Positions 63,352 to 64,000 of a stretch of DNA of 64,000 nucleotides are shown one piece after another. The notes under the pieces were generated by a model. That model saw only the letters and a list, made by a program, of their open reading frames with translations, searched no databases and was not told where the DNA came from. Origin of the DNA: Chloroflexota bacterium (lineage in GTDB: Bacteria; Chloroflexota; Anaerolineae; J102). Where the stretch lies: assembly GCA_029782215.1 (NCBI GenBank), contig JAKOVD010000002.1, positions 62,001-126,000 of the forward strand, written 5' to 3'. Both the position numbers and the translations under genes were made by a program. Within the stretch, counting starts at the first letter, position 1; the number at the start of each line of letters is the position of its first letter.

Positions 63352-64000
63352 TTATTTCCGCGACGCGATTTGCACTAGTTGCTGCCCTACCGGGCTGTAG
63401 ACCAGACCGAAAACCAGGGTGCCGGCGACGGCAACGAAAAGGGCGATGGCTGACGAGTCGGGAAGGCGCCGGGAGGCCACCGGAGAAGGCGCCGCATCGG
63501 GCTGTTCCGTCTCCGGCGCGACCATGAACATGGCCACGGTCACGCGCAGATAGTAGTAGGCACTGATGACGCTGTTGAGCACGCCCACCACCGCTAGCCA
63601 GATCCAACCGCTCTGAACGGCGGCGCTGAACAGATAGAGCTTGCCAAAGAAGCCGGCCAGGGGAGGGATGCCTGCCAGGGAGAGCAGGAAGATCGTCATG
63701 GCCGTCGCCAGCAGGGGGCTGCGCGTAAAGAGCCCATTGGCGGCGCTGATGTCGGGGTCTTGCGCGTCATCCGGCCCGCGACCTTCCAGGAGCGACACCA
63801 CCGCAAACGCCCCCAGGTTCATGAAGGTATAGGTGACCAGGTAGTAGACCAAGGCGCTCAGGCCGGCCGGCGTGCCAGCCACCAGCCCCACCATCATGTA
63901 GCCGGCCTGGGCGATGGAGCTGTAGGCCAGCATGCGCTTCAGGCTGTGCTGGCGCAGCGCTGCCAGGTTGCCTACGGTCATGGTGAGTGCGGATAGGATG
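63352..64000 (-). CDS. nuoN: NADH-quinone oxidoreductase subunit N, 5' part outside the window
   Basis: 216 codons visible on the minus strand, open to the window edge, with ILSALTMTVGNLAALRQHSL as the first residues seen. LKRMLAYSSIAQAGYMMVGL carries the conserved Lys and is the hallmark of the antiporter-like NuoN/L/M proton-pumping subunits. FLLSLAGIPPLAGFFGKLYL confirms it as NuoN. The C-terminus has a short Pro-rich loop and a last helix. Part of complex I; the rest of the nuo operon should lie to the right. Confidence 0.93.
   Translation of the reverse strand, partial: ILSALTMTVGNLAALRQHSLKRMLAYSSIAQAGYMMVGLVAGTPAGLSALVYYLVTYTFMNLGAFAVVSLLEGRGPDDAQDPDISAANGLFTRSPLLATAMTIFLLSLAGIPPLAGFFGKLYLFSAAVQSGWIWLAVVGVLNSVISAYYYLRVTVAMFMVAPETEQPDAAPSPVASRRLPDSSAIALFVAVAGTLVFGLVYSPVGQQLVQIASRK

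Overview
The window looks like a piece of a high-GC Chloroflexota chromosome, probably an Anaerolineae/Caldilineae-type organism. This is inferred from gene content, not from a marker tree. Pointers are an A2-type caa3 oxidase operon, a DUF2723 O-mannosyltransferase-like protein beside an ILEI-domain protein, secreted proteins with Thr-Pro linkers ending in LPLILR-like tails, YIP1-type membrane proteins, an ECF sigma factor with an Ala/Pro-rich anti-sigma partner, and dnaG next to rpoD. No phage, insertion sequence or CRISPR array was seen; this is mostly core chromosome with a lineage-specific secretome.

Layout. 1-7.8 kb: cell-surface/glycan genes (ILEI-domain protein, DUF2723 transferase and clan GH-A hydrolase on +; YfhO protein and GT4 glycosyltransferase on -). 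7.9-10.5 kb: a pfkB-parA-parB operon. 10.7-14.9 kb: two adjacent membrane proteins sharing a C-terminal extracytoplasmic domain, one carrying four tandem cyclic-nucleotide-binding-type domains. 15-19.4 kb: tRNA-Leu, ECF sigma/anti-sigma pair, tRNA-Asn, GNAT and HAD proteins. 19.4-22.9 kb: dnaG-rpoD. 23-29 kb: nucleotidyltransferase, PAP2 phosphatase, a secreted Thr/Pro-linker protein, an acyl-CoA ligase that appears to start at CTG, and a C4 zinc-ribbon protein.

29.4-41.5 kb: three large secreted proteins, each with its own transcription signals: an S8 subtilase, an M6 metalloprotease, and an M6 paralogue whose HExxH motif is changed to EExxH. All three end in a nearly identical domain of about 165 residues. 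41.5-50 kb: phosphoglucomutase, then a minus-strand respiratory cluster (coxB-coxA-coxD-coxC, terminator, ctaG, a FixH/YtkA-like protein, a PEBP lipoprotein, a YkgJ-type protein). 50.3-57 kb: a cNMP-domain patatin phospholipase, an FmdB zinc ribbon, a DHH-CBS-tRNA nucleotidyltransferase fusion, and two tandem YIP1 proteins. 57.1-57.3 kb: a possible small structured RNA with its own promoter and terminator. 57.5-63.3 kb: a compact operon of SNF2 helicase, SWIM zinc-finger protein and a large helicase-associated-domain-like protein. The window ends inside nuoN.

The strongest candidates for undescribed biology are the four-cNMP-domain transmembrane protein with its SH3b neighbour, the three-protein exoprotease set with a shared C-terminal module and a probably altered zinc site, the SNF2-SWIM-third-protein operon, and the small RNA unit at 57.16-57.30 kb. 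All functional statements come from reading motifs by eye; no database search was run.
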